From Lycocorax pyrrhopterus obiensis (taxonomy: Eukaryota > Chordata > Aves > Passeriformes > Paradisaeidae), in assembly GCA_014706295.1 (NCBI GenBank), contig JACSVZ010000007.1, positions 56,558,975 to 56,622,974 of the forward strand: a stretch of 64,000 nt of DNA, read 5' to 3'. A program made the position numbers and the translations under genes. Within the stretch, counting starts at the first letter, position 1, and each line of letters starts with the position of its first letter. Positions 27,001 through 40,200 of the stretch are shown here, piece after piece. The notes under the pieces are model-generated. The model was not told the origin of the DNA. It saw nothing but the letters and a program-made list of their open reading frames with translations, and made no database searches.

Positions 27001-28020
27001 CGCCAGGCCCTGCCATCGTGGCCAAGCCACGGGGGGACGTGGTGAGCAAGGGACAAGCTGTTTGCACAAGGATGGGGAGAGAATGTCGGGGCTTGGGTCT
27101 CTCAGGCACTGGGTCTGCCCTGTTGCTGGGAATGAATGCAGGATTTCCCCACTCTCACATCTTCGTTTGCCTTTCCTCTCTGCAGAAGGAGAAAGGGCAC
27201 TGTGGTTGCACTGGCTTCCACTCTTCATCTTCTTCACTGCCCTCCCCTGCCTTCCTCCTCTGGAAAAGGTAATTTATGGGCCTCTCTCCTCTCTCCATCA
27301 GGGCCTCCCTGCAGTTTCTTGCTCTCACACACATACCCAGGATCTTTTCTGGAGAATTGCCCTCCATTGACTTACGTCTGATGCATGAACATGTGTGGAT
27401 CCCAGGGAGGCAGTTACTGTCCCAGGCAGATGTCTCCAAGTGTTAAAAAAATAATCAGCTGCAAGCTGGGATGCTCCTATTCATCCTGGGGGGCAAACTG
27501 CAGCAGAAAGAAAGGGATGTGACTGTCCCCTGGCTCTTTACGGAGGGTCTGTTTCTTAAGAGGCTATTGAACCAGATTCAATGCACCACTGAGGCATCTA
27601 AGAGGGGATTTAGGGACTTAAAGTTTGCCTGTGGGCACCAATACACACTTTGTGAACAAATGGCTGGGATCCTGAAAAGGTTATCTGGCTGACAAAAGAG
27701 GGGGAAGAAGCAATCAGCTCACATTGGGGCAGACAAGAGAGAATGAGAATAGGAAAAAATGGCAGCAGGATGCTCAGGTGGGCCCAAGATTGAGAGAAAA
27801 ACCCCTGGGATGAAATTCCTGAGCAGGGAATGTGCTGCCCAGCAGCTTTGGGAGATACACTGGAGAAAGTGTAGAGGGGAAAATGTGTGATATTAAGTAC
27901 ATCCACTTCAGTGACCAAAAATACTTTTGCTCGTTCTTCAGTGTCACAAGAAGACATTTTTGTCATAGCTTATTTAGACAGCTGCCTGCAAATAATCAGG
28001 TTGAGTCCTATTCTGTCAGT

Positions 28021-28084
28021 AACATAAAAATAAAAAGAAAAAGAAAAAGAAAAAAAAAGAAAAGAAAAGGAAAGGAAAAGAAAA
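28021..28084. repeat. GA-rich low-complexity tract
   Basis: Irregular AAAAG/AAAGG purine tract of about 64 bp, not a coding sequence despite the Lys/Arg frame it opens. Confidence 0.85.
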
Positions 28085-28228
28085 TGCCATTCCTTAAATA
28101 AATTCAAACTTTCAAACTTTCTGTGGGAACGTGTAGCTTTCAACCAAAAATGACTTTGCAGGAAGTTGCACTGGCACTTTCTTGCCAAGGTCAAGATATT
28201 CTCTCAGCCTTTTCTAAGAGCCGCCTTC

Positions 28229-28249
28229 TTTTTTTTTCTTTTTTTTTTG
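28229..28249. repeat. T-rich tract
   Basis: T9-C-T10 homopolymer-like run (28229-28248); no other structure seen nearby. Confidence 0.7.
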
Positions 28250-31200
28250 AAACTTTTCATTAATTTTTAATGCATATTCTATTACAAACAGCAGTGTACT
28301 TCAGAAAACACTGAGCCTGGAATGAGGAGCATTGATTGTATTGACGGGAAATGTTCTTCTGACATCTGAAGTCCCGCTTGTACCTTTCCAAGGAGATTTC
28401 AAACTTTTTTTTTTTAATATGTTTTGGTACCAATATTTAAACTCAGATAAGTCTCAAAATCATGTAAATTCTCCTCCCTCCACGCCGTCACCAAAGGAAA
28501 TTCTCATCCTGTGTAGCTTTACTCATTTCTCCCACAGACCTGTGAAATGTGTCATCGCCAGCACTGCTCTGCCAGGCAGAGGGACAAGGAGAGGCAGAGG
28601 TGGCAGAAAGACACTTATTGGCTGTGGGGAATGGGAAAGCCTGCTTGGGGAACATGTGTGAGAAGTGTGGAAGGCAGCAGCGTGCAGAGACCCTGTGAGC
28701 ATCCCCTGGTGAGGGGGGTGCTGCAGGCAGCGCCTTCTCCAAGTTCTCTGCAAACAGTGCCCCAGGCTGTTTGTGGTCTGGGCTCTGGCTCAGGAGGGCT
28801 GTGCTGCAGGCCTGTGGCTGTAGTAACCCTGCTGCTTGGTGACCTTTGACAGGAGACAACCTGGCTGCGGTCCCTGGGGAGGTGCGGGCCGAAACGGAAG
28901 AAGGAGGTGGCTGAAGAGGGACCCATGGGATATCAGTTTTCATGGCACAACACAGTAGGGAGAAAAAACTGCTGAAAAGCAGAATATTCAGAGCAGAGGT
29001 GCTTTTCTTCAGCTGCCCCTGGAGGGGGTCCACTCCCAGAAATGTGAGACTGGCATTGGGAAGTCTCACTGCAGGCTGTCCAGCACAAATTGGAAGGAAG
29101 GAGACTCTCCAGAGAGGATAACAGCTGAAGGACCAATGTAGGCACACAGGGGAGATCAGATTAGAGGGGATCCAAATTCCTGGGTCATGGAACACTTGCC
29201 AGACAAGTTCTCTCATCTGCACTACCAAAATTTGAGGGCTTTCCATGAATATGGTGTCTGCACACCACAATGTTTGTGGAAAGCGAAGCCCATGCCTGGG
29301 GCTGGTCCACACCAGCAGCGCTGAGCTGGGATGAAGGGCACGCTCTGAGGTCAAAGGCAGGCTGGGCATCCTTCCCTGACAGCTGTCTGCAGACCCAAAC
29401 ACTAGCCCAGGCCTAGGGAGCAAGCCTGGGAACGTTTCTGTGTATGGGCAGAAGCCAAGCAGGTGCTCTCAGAAGCTCTCAGTAACTCTCCATCAAGAAC
29501 TCAGCTCCTGGATAAAACAGGGAAGGCAGAAGAAAGAAGCTGCCCTAAAAGCTGGCCTTATCCAGTAAGTTTTTAACACATGTTCCTCTCCTGTGCCTTT
29601 CTGGCCTGCACAAAGAGCCCTTTAGTCCTCCCTTGACAGCTGGATGGTGTCCCAGTCCCCTTGCAGATGTGTGGGCGCCAAATCCTCTGCACTTGACTCC
29701 CCATTTGGGAAACCACTTCGAGGTCACTCGGGAAACTTGGCATCTGGAGGTTTCAAAGCTGTGTCTGACTCAGAGGTGCAGGAGCTGCTGCCATGAGCTT
29801 GGTTTGTGAGATGACTGCACGCAACATCTCTGACATGAGAGCTGATTAATGCCACCCAGGCCATTGCTGAAGCATTTGCTGGATCACCTCTCTGCTTTGC
29901 CTGAGGTGGGTATTTTTTGTTATTTATTACTCATAAGGAAGACATGTTTGTCATGCTTGTAAGCCATGGGATCCTCTGTGGCATCCAAACAGCTTTGCAA
30001 GCGAAGGCTTCTTGACCTGCTGTCCAGATTGAAAGCAACAAATATTAAATGTTTCTTCTTCTGAAGACCAAAAGATTCACAGCAAGGTAAGTGTGAGTAT
30101 TCCTGTGCAAAGATTTATATTTTAAAGGAGGAATAATTCGATAACCCAACAGGCCCCACGCAATGCCCCCTTTCAGCGACATTATTGTGTGGCTTGGTGG
30201 ATGAAATGGTGAAATGTTCCTCGCTTGTGTCAGCCAGCTGTGGGCAGAGCATTCTTAAATTGCCACCTGAGACCCAACACTGCACAGAGGCCAACAAAAC
30301 ACTTCCAACCAAGCTAATAATTCCCAGGAAGGAATTTGTTTGGTGAACATGAGCAAGGTCCCCGAGAATTCCTTGGAGTTATCGACTATGGCGTTGAGAT
30401 TTTCTTGGCAAGTTGTGGGTGGAGAGTTTTGTTGGGACTTTTATTTCCTTTTTTGTTTGTTTGTTTGTGATTTTTTTTTGTTATTGACAGAATTTCAGGT
30501 GCATTCTGATGAGAAATGCAGGATGTAGGATAAGCTTGAACTGAATAAAACTTCACAAAGGACCTTCATTGAGACAGGACTTTCTGTAGCAGGAAGGACA
30601 ATTCAGTGAGGATCAATAATTGTGTCCAGGGAATAGAAATGGGAGATGAGCTGAGATGCTAATTTTTCTGTCCTAGTAGATATCAGGCCAGGCACTAGCT
30701 GGCCAGAGAGCAAGGGGGCTTTTCTCCCTGTCCCTGGTGCAAACCACTGGTGCTCCTGGCTCTTCTCCACCCGGGGCAAAGCCAAAGGCAGTGAGGTGAG
30801 TGCAGCTCTTGGGCTTTGCCTTGGGATGGAGAGAAGCAGGAACGTGTCTGCCCACTCTGCACGCCAAGTTGAACACAGAATTAAGGGTGCATGGGGGGCT
30901 TCCTTTTGGTGTTGAGTTAAAAAACATGTGGAAAGGAAACCTCTTTCTCCAGTGAGCAGCTCTGTCAAGTCCTACATCCTGAACTTCCTCACTGCAACCC
31001 TCTCTCAGAGATTTAGGCCCTAAAAGCACTGACATCACCATGCACAAACTGTCCAGATTCTTGATGGTGAGACATTGTTCCTCCAGCATTTGGGTGCTGT
31101 TGGTGTTTTTCTCCTTTTCCTTTTTAATGGCACTAGAAAAGCCCCTACACTAGTCTTTAGAGCCTGTTCCACCTTCAGTGTTGAGTCAATACCCCTCCTT

Positions 31201-34200
31201 CGAGCATGGACTCAAAGCACCACAGATTGCACCCCACAGCACTGTCATCAAACCTGTCCTGGCTGGTCAGGGATAACATCTGAGATGCCAACACCCATAC
31301 CCAGTGCACTACTGGGCCCCGAGTTATTTCTCTGCCCCCATGTTGTATTTTCATCACATTTATCAAGTCATGCCATCTCTGAACAGCACATGGGTATTTT
31401 TTCAGGTTCCACATAGATTAAAAACTATCTTTTCTTTCCATCTTTTGAAACCCGTTGTTTGCTCTTTATTCATTTCCTTTGGCTGATTGAATCTGCTGCA
31501 GAAATGAGCCGTTGCATGGTGGCTACTCTGAGCTCCTGGAGGAACCCTGCACTTGGGCATCGTCCCACAGAAACCATCAGCTCCTTGTTCAGGGTGGACA
31601 CCTCCCATGGAGATGCTTGCCCAGCACCTGCTGCCCATAGGATCTCAGCCACAGGAGGGCCTTATCCCAAAGTTTGGTCACAGGCCCTTTCCAGAGCCTG
31701 AGGAAAGAATGAAACATCCTGAGTTTTGGAAATCATTTGTGGGAGACCAGGTTTCTGATGCTGATTGCCAGGGATAAATGCTATCCATCACAGATGTGAG
31801 AGGTAGGGGAGGAGGGCAGACTTTAGAGGCTTAGAGCCTCCTTAATTTTAGCAAAGAGGACTGAGAGACAGCCTGATACACACACTTTGAAGATGTGAAA
31901 ATATTCAGTTCTTCTGGAGCCTGCAACATTACCAAGACATGGAAGGACAAGAATTTTTGAACCAGAAGGAAAGCACATGAGTGATCAGCGATGGCAATGA
32001 GTTTTTAGGACAAAGAGAAAGAAGGGCCCCAGCTCCCAATGTCTTCAGAGCAACACGAGCTTCAGCGAAACAAACTGCTGGGTTCGAGTGACTGAGCTCA
32101 GTGACCTGTGTAAATCCAGATTTAGCAATTCCTTCTGGCCATAAACACTACGGCCCTGCTGGTTCTCACAGTTTACCAGTGGGAAAGGGCCGAATTTGGT
32201 AAACTCAGACATAAATGTCGCGTGCTATATTTATACAAACCAGTGCAGCTCTCTCCTTGTAGGGGAGCAGCTCTGTCCCCACGTGGCAGCAATCACTCAT
32301 CAAAGGGTGGCAGCAAGTCTGGGATGGGGGGACAATCCCTGGGAGCATGGCTGGAAGCTGTCTACAGCTGTCTGGTTTTAGTGGTGGTGCTGGCATCCCA
32401 GACTGGCCTCTCCACTCCCAAGGAAGCTCAGAGGCAGACAGGGAGGGTTCTGTGCTCCCAGAAAGGCACCTGCAAGAAGTCCAGTGTTGGCAGCATCCTG
32501 AAGCACCCAGCCAGGAGCCTAACACAGAGGGGAGTGCTGTTTCTGAAGACAGTAGATAAATAGCATCCACATGGCTGGGACCAGATCTGATGCTGTTCTG
32601 CTTCCTCTCACATTCATGTAAATGCAGTTCCTAGAGAACCCAGACAGCCCTGAGCTTTACCAGACCACTGATCCCTGCAATAACAACAACAAAAAAAAAT
32701 CCAGATGAGATAAAACCCTGCAAGAAATATAAACTTTGTAACTCCCCAAACCCACTTTTGTTCCTGACTGTTGTTCTTGCAAGACAGAAGAGAATTTCCA
32801 GCTTCTGTCTGGAATTCAACTTCACCTCCTGTGCAGGAATCCCAGGCATCAGTCCTCTCTCTGTTCACTGCAGGTAACACACGTGCAGCCAGAAATGTTG
32901 CTAACCCACCTGAGTTTCAGCATTGGTTTTTTGTAAGATTCATGGTATTAACCAGGCCTCCTCTGAAATGATCTCAAGCGTGGAGGGTACTGCTGGAGCA
33001 GCTTGAAACCCATCAGGGAGAGTAACCAGAGAAGCAGCATTGCTATGGCAATGGAGATAAGGGGCAGCCCTCACACCGCAGCTGATGAGTGACATGGTTT
33101 CTAGCCCTTTCAGTGCCTTGAAGTGTTTTCCTCCTTGACTCAAACTAGAAGTAGCACAACTTAAAAACAATTAATGTCCTCTTGGAGGAAAAAAGAAAAA
33201 AAAAGCAGCAATTTTTCCTTCTATTTTTAAGTCTCACTTCACCACAATAGCTCCAATATTTCACTCCTGACTCAAAGGCAAAGTCCGAGGGAGCAGGATA
33301 TGCTGTAGGGTATCTCTCTTGCCACACTATTCGTGTTATTTTCAAGTTCCTCTCTCCAGGGTTGATCTTGGCAGCAGATCACAGCGCCAGCACAGCACAA
33401 TGTAAACTGGAGCCATTGTTACTCCATCTCCCGCTCCTCATCGCTGCAACAACATTTCCCCACACGCCTCCCTGCGAATTGTTGCATGTCCCGTCCTGCT
33501 TCCCGCCCCCCTCCAAAATCCATTAGGCTGCTGCAGTTCAGCTATTCATCTGGCCCCCTCGGAGGCACCAAAATAAAGTGGTTTCTCTTTGCTGGCTGAC
33601 ACTGTGCAGGGTTTTGAGGACTGGTCTCGGTGACAGCAGCGGGTGGCTGTGCTGCAGGGCTGCCCGATGTTTCATGTCGTGTGTACCAAGCGGGCAGAAA
33701 AGGGAAGTAGGGAAGTGGGCAGCTGTTGAAATGGCCTTAAATTGCTTCATTTTCTTCCATCACCTGGCGATTTGGTATGAGGCCAAGGAGGTGACCCCTT
33801 TGCACGGGATCAGCCTGTTGTGCCATCTGAGGGGTGGATCAATACAGCCAGGTGGCTTTTGCTGATGGAACCAGAACTGAGGATGAATTTCAATACCAAT
33901 GGAGAGCTCAGGGCCTCACTCTTCATCAGCAGGGACTGGTCAATGGCAGCTGTTGCTGGGACTTATCCTTACAGCTTTGAGGCCCCGGTGTACATAAATA
34001 TGATGTATAAATGGGTGTGCATCTGTGCTCACTCTGCCAGCAGCACAAAGCCAAAGGACACTGCACAGCATCAGCACAATGCTGAACCTCAGCTGACCCA
34101 TGTTGCTTCATGTGGGTGCTGGATACCCTGGCCCCAGCAGCTGCAGCAGAAGGAGGCTCCACCAGCAAATCCAGCCCCATCCCCACAGACCTCCTCACAG

Positions 34201-37200
34201 CCACGCTCAGCCCACACTCTGCCCGGGCTGCTGGTGGATGGCACCCAAGATGGGCTGGGAGCAGTGATAAAAGTGACATCTGTGGGAGTTCACCGCCAGC
34301 ATCAGTGAAACAGGATCAAGTATTCAGTCACTTGGCAACCTGCTTTATCAACCTGAACTTGTATCTCTCTCTGCTGCTGTTTTTCCAAGGGCTATTCATG
34401 GTTCAAAGCTGTAGACAATGCTGTTCCTTTCTTCACTCACTGCCACCTAGTTATCTCTGGCAGAGTGTGACTCTGGAGAGAAGCAATTTGAGAGAGGAAA
34501 TACATTGGAGATGGAAATAGCATGGAAGATGCAACAGGGACTTGACTTTCTTGTTTCTATCTCATTCAAGATTATGTTTCCTGACTGAATCCCTGAAGAC
34601 ATTCAAGTTGTTCTAAAAATTATGAAAGGAACAAAAGTTTTTTTGTTTTTTTTTTTTGTCCGCATTGCAGAGAATCCAGAATGATTCTGCTGATTTTCAA
34701 AGTGTGGAAGTGGGAAATGGGGATCGGCACTTGGCGCTCGGCTGAAGCATGAAATACAGGGAAGGCCCAGGGGTCTGGAGGAAACAAATGTGTCCCCCAG
34801 TCAGATACACACATGGGAACATTCATGTCAGCATCCCAGTTCACAGCCCATTGGAAAACCCATCTTGGGCTCTGCAAACATTACATTTCATAAAAATTCA
34901 GTCGGTGGACAAAAAAATATAAAAAGGGATAATTCTACAAATAGTACCATGACAGGCCAGAGTTTAGTTGAAAGAAATGACTCATGAAACCCAAAGCCAT
35001 AGATTTCAAAGCTTGGGTTTGCTCCTGTTCCTTGGAAGCTTGCTGGATCAGCTCATCTGCACGGCCAGGAAGTTTGTCTTCTTGTCCTGGGCTTACCCTG
35101 AGTTTCCTAAGTTTAGACCGGAATTTGGCGCAGGAGGTCTCACATGTTTCATTCATGGAAAGGTGCAGTAAAACAAGTGCACACAAACCCAATACGACTT
35201 CTACAGCAAGAGTTTTGCGATCTGAACAAAATTTTTCTTGAAAGACTAAAGTTATCCTCCCATGGATAAATCTGATTGATTTGATATTCTGAGAAAGGTA
35301 TACATAGACAACAGATAACAAGTTTGCAACGAATTAACAAAATTAATGACGAATGAAGAGAATGGGAAAGAAATTACAGGAAAGTTGTAAAAACAATAAC
35401 CTTGAGAAAATAAATTTTAAATCCTATTTTTCCCTACTCGGCTGACCTGCAGAAATTAAGGCTAAAAGGTCACATAAACCCCAGAGGGATGGTGCAGTGG
35501 CTCTCTCAGAGCAGGCCTCTGAGGATGGAGGGTGCTCAGGGAAACATCCCATGGGCAGAGCTCCTGCCCTGCCCCACCACCTGGGACACTTGCACTGGCC
35601 AGAACACTGGGGTACAAAGTGGCACTGGGACATGAACTTATCCCCTCCATACCACTGGGGCTGTGTGTTGGAAAGCCTCACTGAGAGTGGCTCTGAAGAG
35701 ATCCAGAGCTGCCAAAATGCCCAAACTGAAATTTCTGTCTATTTTAATCAAATCTGGCATGATTGCAGAGGTTTTTTCTGCCTGATCCCAAATGGATTTT
35801 CAGGCAGGGAAATTTATGAGAAGTAAATAGCTAGAGTTAAATAAACACTTGCAGGCCTCTGGCTATCCTGGCAGGGGACAAACAAAAAGAAAAAAGAAAC
35901 CTGACAGCAAATATTAGCAACAGATTTTTAACAGGTGGAGGAATTATCGTATGTATCTAGGAAAGAAAACAAAACAGGCACTCCTAAATCACCAGTGCTG
36001 ATTTAAACATGAGCTTTTAAATATAGTGTGTGAGCAGCAAATGAGTTCTAATTGAGGAAAGCTTGTAAACAAACAACAGCTTTCATCTGCAGCATCACGC
36101 GCGATACGGGCTCTGTGCTGGGGCTGGACCACGCTGCCACAGCCCAGGCCTGGCAGTGGAAATGGGAATGAGCTCTGACCTCCTCAAGGAATGTCAAGGC
36201 ATCCTGGAGCAATGAGGAACAATAAACCTGGACTCACACTTCTCAAGGTCTGCATGGGCAAAAGGAGCAGTACCAGGTCAGTGAACCAGGCACACACCAG
36301 CATCCTGGGGCTGCTCCTCGTCCAGGTGCTGCAGAGACTCAGGACAACATCTGGGAGCAGTCAGCCTGCCATGAGGGACACTTTTTAAAGCCACCTTTGA
36401 GAGACATCATTTGTCTTGAAATAAGAGAGGTGGGGGCCCTTTCCAGCACCTGTGTGGGCATCTGATCCATGCCATGCTCACTCATCATCTCCTGCTCTGA
36501 AGAAAGACCTGCTCCAAGGCTTATCGAGCACCAGGAAGTGTCTGAGGAGCAACCTGGGAGTCGGACAAAGGAGGGAACGTGGCTGGAAGCAAACCTCTGA
36601 AAGACAGCTGGGGCTGTGGTCAGAAAGGAAAGGTCTGCTGCAGCAAAGCATGCACAGCTAATGCTCAGCCTGTGATGCAAGAGCGGGGGAGATACAGCAT
36701 GTCAGGAAACGTCTACGCAGTGCAGATACAATCAGGCTGAAAACACACAGAGCATGCCAAGGAAGTAACCTTGAATGTCTGCTGGTATTTTTCTTTGGAA
36801 AGCAACAACAGGATATTACAAAGGGACAGAAGCATGGACATGGTTGCCAGTGCTTACCAAGACACATAAATTACCTGCCCTGGAAATGAGCATGAAAGGG
36901 AAAAGTGTTTATGCCCAGTCCCAGACCAGGGCTCCTTAAAAGGCCAGCCCCGGCTCTACTTGTAGCAGAGCCCCACTGAGCTGTCACAGTCAACTGGAGG
37001 TTTTGACAGGGGGGTGGGCACATTCAGCGTTAGAGCTCAGCCTTTCCACTGGGTGTGCAGGGGACAGGCCTTGGGAAATTCTCCCACTGCAAGAGAGATT
37101 TCCTGCAGCAGCCACAGTGTGTGTGTGTGTCAGGAATCTGCTGCTGGGAAGAAGCAGCCAGCCTATATTCAGCTTTTATTTCTAGAAGTTTTAATCTCTC

Positions 37201-39849
37201 TCTGCTCCGATAAACGATTAATTGCTCAGATGAGCCGAACCAGAAACTGGCAAATCAAAGCCACCCTTGTTTTGAAAACACATTGCCCACAAACCCCAGT
37301 TTAGCACCGTGCCCCACAGCAGGAGAAACACAAACCCCAGCAGAATATAGCACCCACAGCTCCCAACCTTTAGTACCCAAATTTAGGCATGTAGATAGAG
37401 CGGCTTAACCCCGAGGATTGCTGGGACCCATATAGACCACCAGAGTCAATGGAAGCAGCAGGTGCTTGGAAACACTGCGAATCAAAGCACTCATCCAGGG
37501 CACTAAATATAGAGCAAAATTCAAACACCCAGGCTGGAAAATGCCGGCCATGTGCTCCCTCCACTGCCCTGCGCTGCGGGTCCCACACACCCAGGCTGCT
37601 GCCACACGATGCCCGTAGAAGGTGCTGGGTCTCTGCTCCCACCAGCACTGCCCACTAACAGGTTTTTATCCAGGGTCACACAGAGCAAAGAGGGTTCTCC
37701 TCCTCACTGTTTTAGAGGATATTGCTGCACTTGAGATAACCTCACTGGCTTATCTGCACTGAAAGTGATGTCAGCAGACTGTCAGAACACCTCCCTGGGG
37801 ACCTGCTGTGTCTGTGGGACCTTGGGACCATGCATGAGGGCTCTCTCTGTGCCACCATGCCAGGGAGGCTCACCAGGCTGAGGGTGGCATCCAGGCACAT
37901 CCCAGTTGCCCAGGGAGCCTAGGCAGCACCCTTGCACTTCCCAGCTTCAAGAATGTCTCGCGAGAGCAGAGCTCTTCACTGTCAAATTTTTTCTTTTCTT
38001 TCTTTTTTTGGTTATCATTTAATTAAAAAAAAAAAGAGTGAAGAGAGACAGAGAGGAGGGCCTGCTGATCCATGCTCACCTTTCAACTTGCCCAAGTGTT
38101 CAACTCCAGCAGTTTTGCCTCCCATTGAGAAGCCGCTGCGCTCACCATTTCTGTTTTCTTTTGGGAAGCGGGGATGAGAAAATGCTGCAGCAGCTGAGCC
38201 TGCGGTGCCCTGCGGAGGGACCAGCTCTGTCTGGGGGAGTTTTAGCCCCATGGAAGGCAGAGCAGGTCAGGGATGTCACCTTGGCCAGAGCAAGGGCTGG
38301 CTGGCACATTCCCTGCACAGGCTGACTGGGGGATTGAGCACTGAACAGCCCTTTCTCTCACCCCTTTGCACCTCCTTGCAAGTAACACGTGGAGGATTTT
38401 GGAGTGGAGCCCAGTCATGTAGACATACATCAGTGAGGGGACCACCAAAGAGGGAAGCACTTAGGTAAGCCACATGGCAAAAGGAGAAACAGATACAAAC
38501 TGTCCCTGAATTTCTAATCCATGGAGAGGTCAGGTCCTGGGTCCACAGGCAAAAAGGGTACGAAAGCAGGGACAGCCCCCCTGTCCCCAACAGCTAGCAC
38601 ACACAGTTTTGAAATGATGCTACACCTGCACGTTTATTTGAAACTATAACTCCTAGATACACAAAACTAATTTTCAGCTGCTTTTCCCAGCACTTGAGGG
38701 TATCAGGACCTAGAAAAGCCCTGCCAGAGGATTTCTTCTGCTCTTAAAACAACGAGCTGTGTGAAGCAGTTCTCAGACATGGGTAAGCTTTTCATAAGAG
38801 GCAGCCCAGTGATGAAACAGAGCTGATGCTCTCTGATAGATAATGGTGGGGAGAAGCCTCCTGGGCTGCTCTCCTCATGGTTTGAGCAGCCACCTGTCTG
38901 CCCAGGGCTGGGCATGGGACAATGGCCACCAGCCACCCACCCCTTCCTCCTTCTCCCTTCTGCCTCTCCAGCAGCAAACCACAAGTGTTGGTGGTGCAGC
39001 ATTAACGTGGCCCTTTTGGCCTCACCTTGAAGAGTGCAGGGCTGTGGCTACACCACTTTTGAGACAGTCTGTGCCAGCTGTGACTTGTGGCACAGCTTTT
39101 CAGCAGCAGAGAAATCGAAGAGGGATGAACCAGTGCAATGTGGTACCTACCCAACCCTCACCTCTAGATCTTACTGAGGCAGCATTCCCCAAAACACAGT
39201 CTTCCACACTCACTGACACCCACATCCTTTTCAGCCTCCTCCCTGCTGGCCAGGCTGCAGGTTTCATTCCTCTACTGCCTGGTGTGCACAAATCCTTGTC
39301 ATTGGCATATCCCCCCACTCCCACCCTGCCCCAAATAAACAAGATCACAATGTTCAGGCCCAGTGTGGAACCCCACACCCCAGTGCTGCTCCTTGCCGAC
39401 AGTCATGGTAGACGGAGCTTCTTGAGGGACCCCAGCACTCAGAACAGCAGGATTCAGACAGCTTTGCTCTAACAAGAACCAGGAGCATGCAGAGCCAAGG
39501 CATGAAACAACCATCTCTTCTTTCTCATCAGTCTTGAAACCAACATGGGCCAAAAAGTAGCCAGCCCACCAGGGATGGTCAAGAAAGGATCTGAACAGGG
39601 TACAAAACAGTGCTGGCCTATGTGGGGTGCCCATACATCAGATTCTGTTCAGTTTGGTCAACCTGACTCCAAAGGGACAAAAAATAATTTGGAGGGGCAC
39701 AGAGGTCATATAGAAGAACCAGCTGGAGACATGGAACAGCCAGCACCCTGCTAGTGGTGGGAACAGAAGAGACTGTGACTTTGAACCCCAAGATTTAAGG
39801 AGAAAGTGGTGTCTGCACTGCAAATCCCAAATGTTGTGCAGATGGTGGA

Positions 39850-40200
39850 GAGGGAACAACTGCTTGCTGTTTTCACATCACCTGTCGATGAGCAGGTTCA
39901 CAACAAACAGAACGAAGTGCTTTTCCACCCAATTCATGGTGCAGCTGTGGAACTCGTTGCCACATGATGTTGTGGAGGCCTGAAGCTTAAAAAGGTGCCA
40001 CATGATGCTGCAGAGGAGAAGTGCCTATCAAATATGTCCCTAAACAGCTGACCAAAAGAGCTGGATGGGTGTGAGAAGGGCTCCTGCTGCAATTTGCTGC
40101 TGTCTTGCACTTTCTGTAAGCATCTTCCACCGGCCACTGCAGGTCAGAGGATGCTACGGTAAGATGGACCTTTGATCTGCACCAGTACAGCTGTTGGCTG
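39850..40200 (+). mobile_element. Old CR1/L3-like LINE 3' fragment
   Basis: The plus strand reads GTGGAACTCGTTGCCACATG, GATGTTGTGGAGGCC, then CACTGCAGGTCAGAGGATGC and AGATGGACCTTTGATCTG...CCAGTACAGC. These are landmarks of the ancient amniote CR1/L3 3' region, which ends in a GACAGGATACTGGGCTAGATGGACC-like stretch. It is clearly diverged, so old. Edges are approximate. Confidence 0.65.

Larger units (their letters stand above)
24074..39849. other. Intergenic DNA, no gene recognised
   Basis: 15.8 kb without a supportable gene. The longest open frame in the window (311 codons, 28488-29423, minus) lies here and shows no family resemblance; overlapping frames on the other strand are nearly as open. 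A short segment at about 33390-33490 has several SOX-type motifs. Confidence 0.7.

Noticed and set aside
28120..28130. RBPJ (CSL) motif TGTGGGAA as a Notch feedback site
   Set aside because: GTGGGAA-type 7-mers occur several times in the window (for example near 25887, 32183, 34711 and 39755), about what chance predicts for 64 kb; no paired SPS arrangement was seen.
28488..29423. 311-codon open frame on the minus strand, longest in the window
   Set aside because: No domain, signal peptide or family likeness; low-complexity Ser/Pro/Leu-rich composition; overlapping frames of similar openness on the other strand. Chance ORF in stop-poor DNA.
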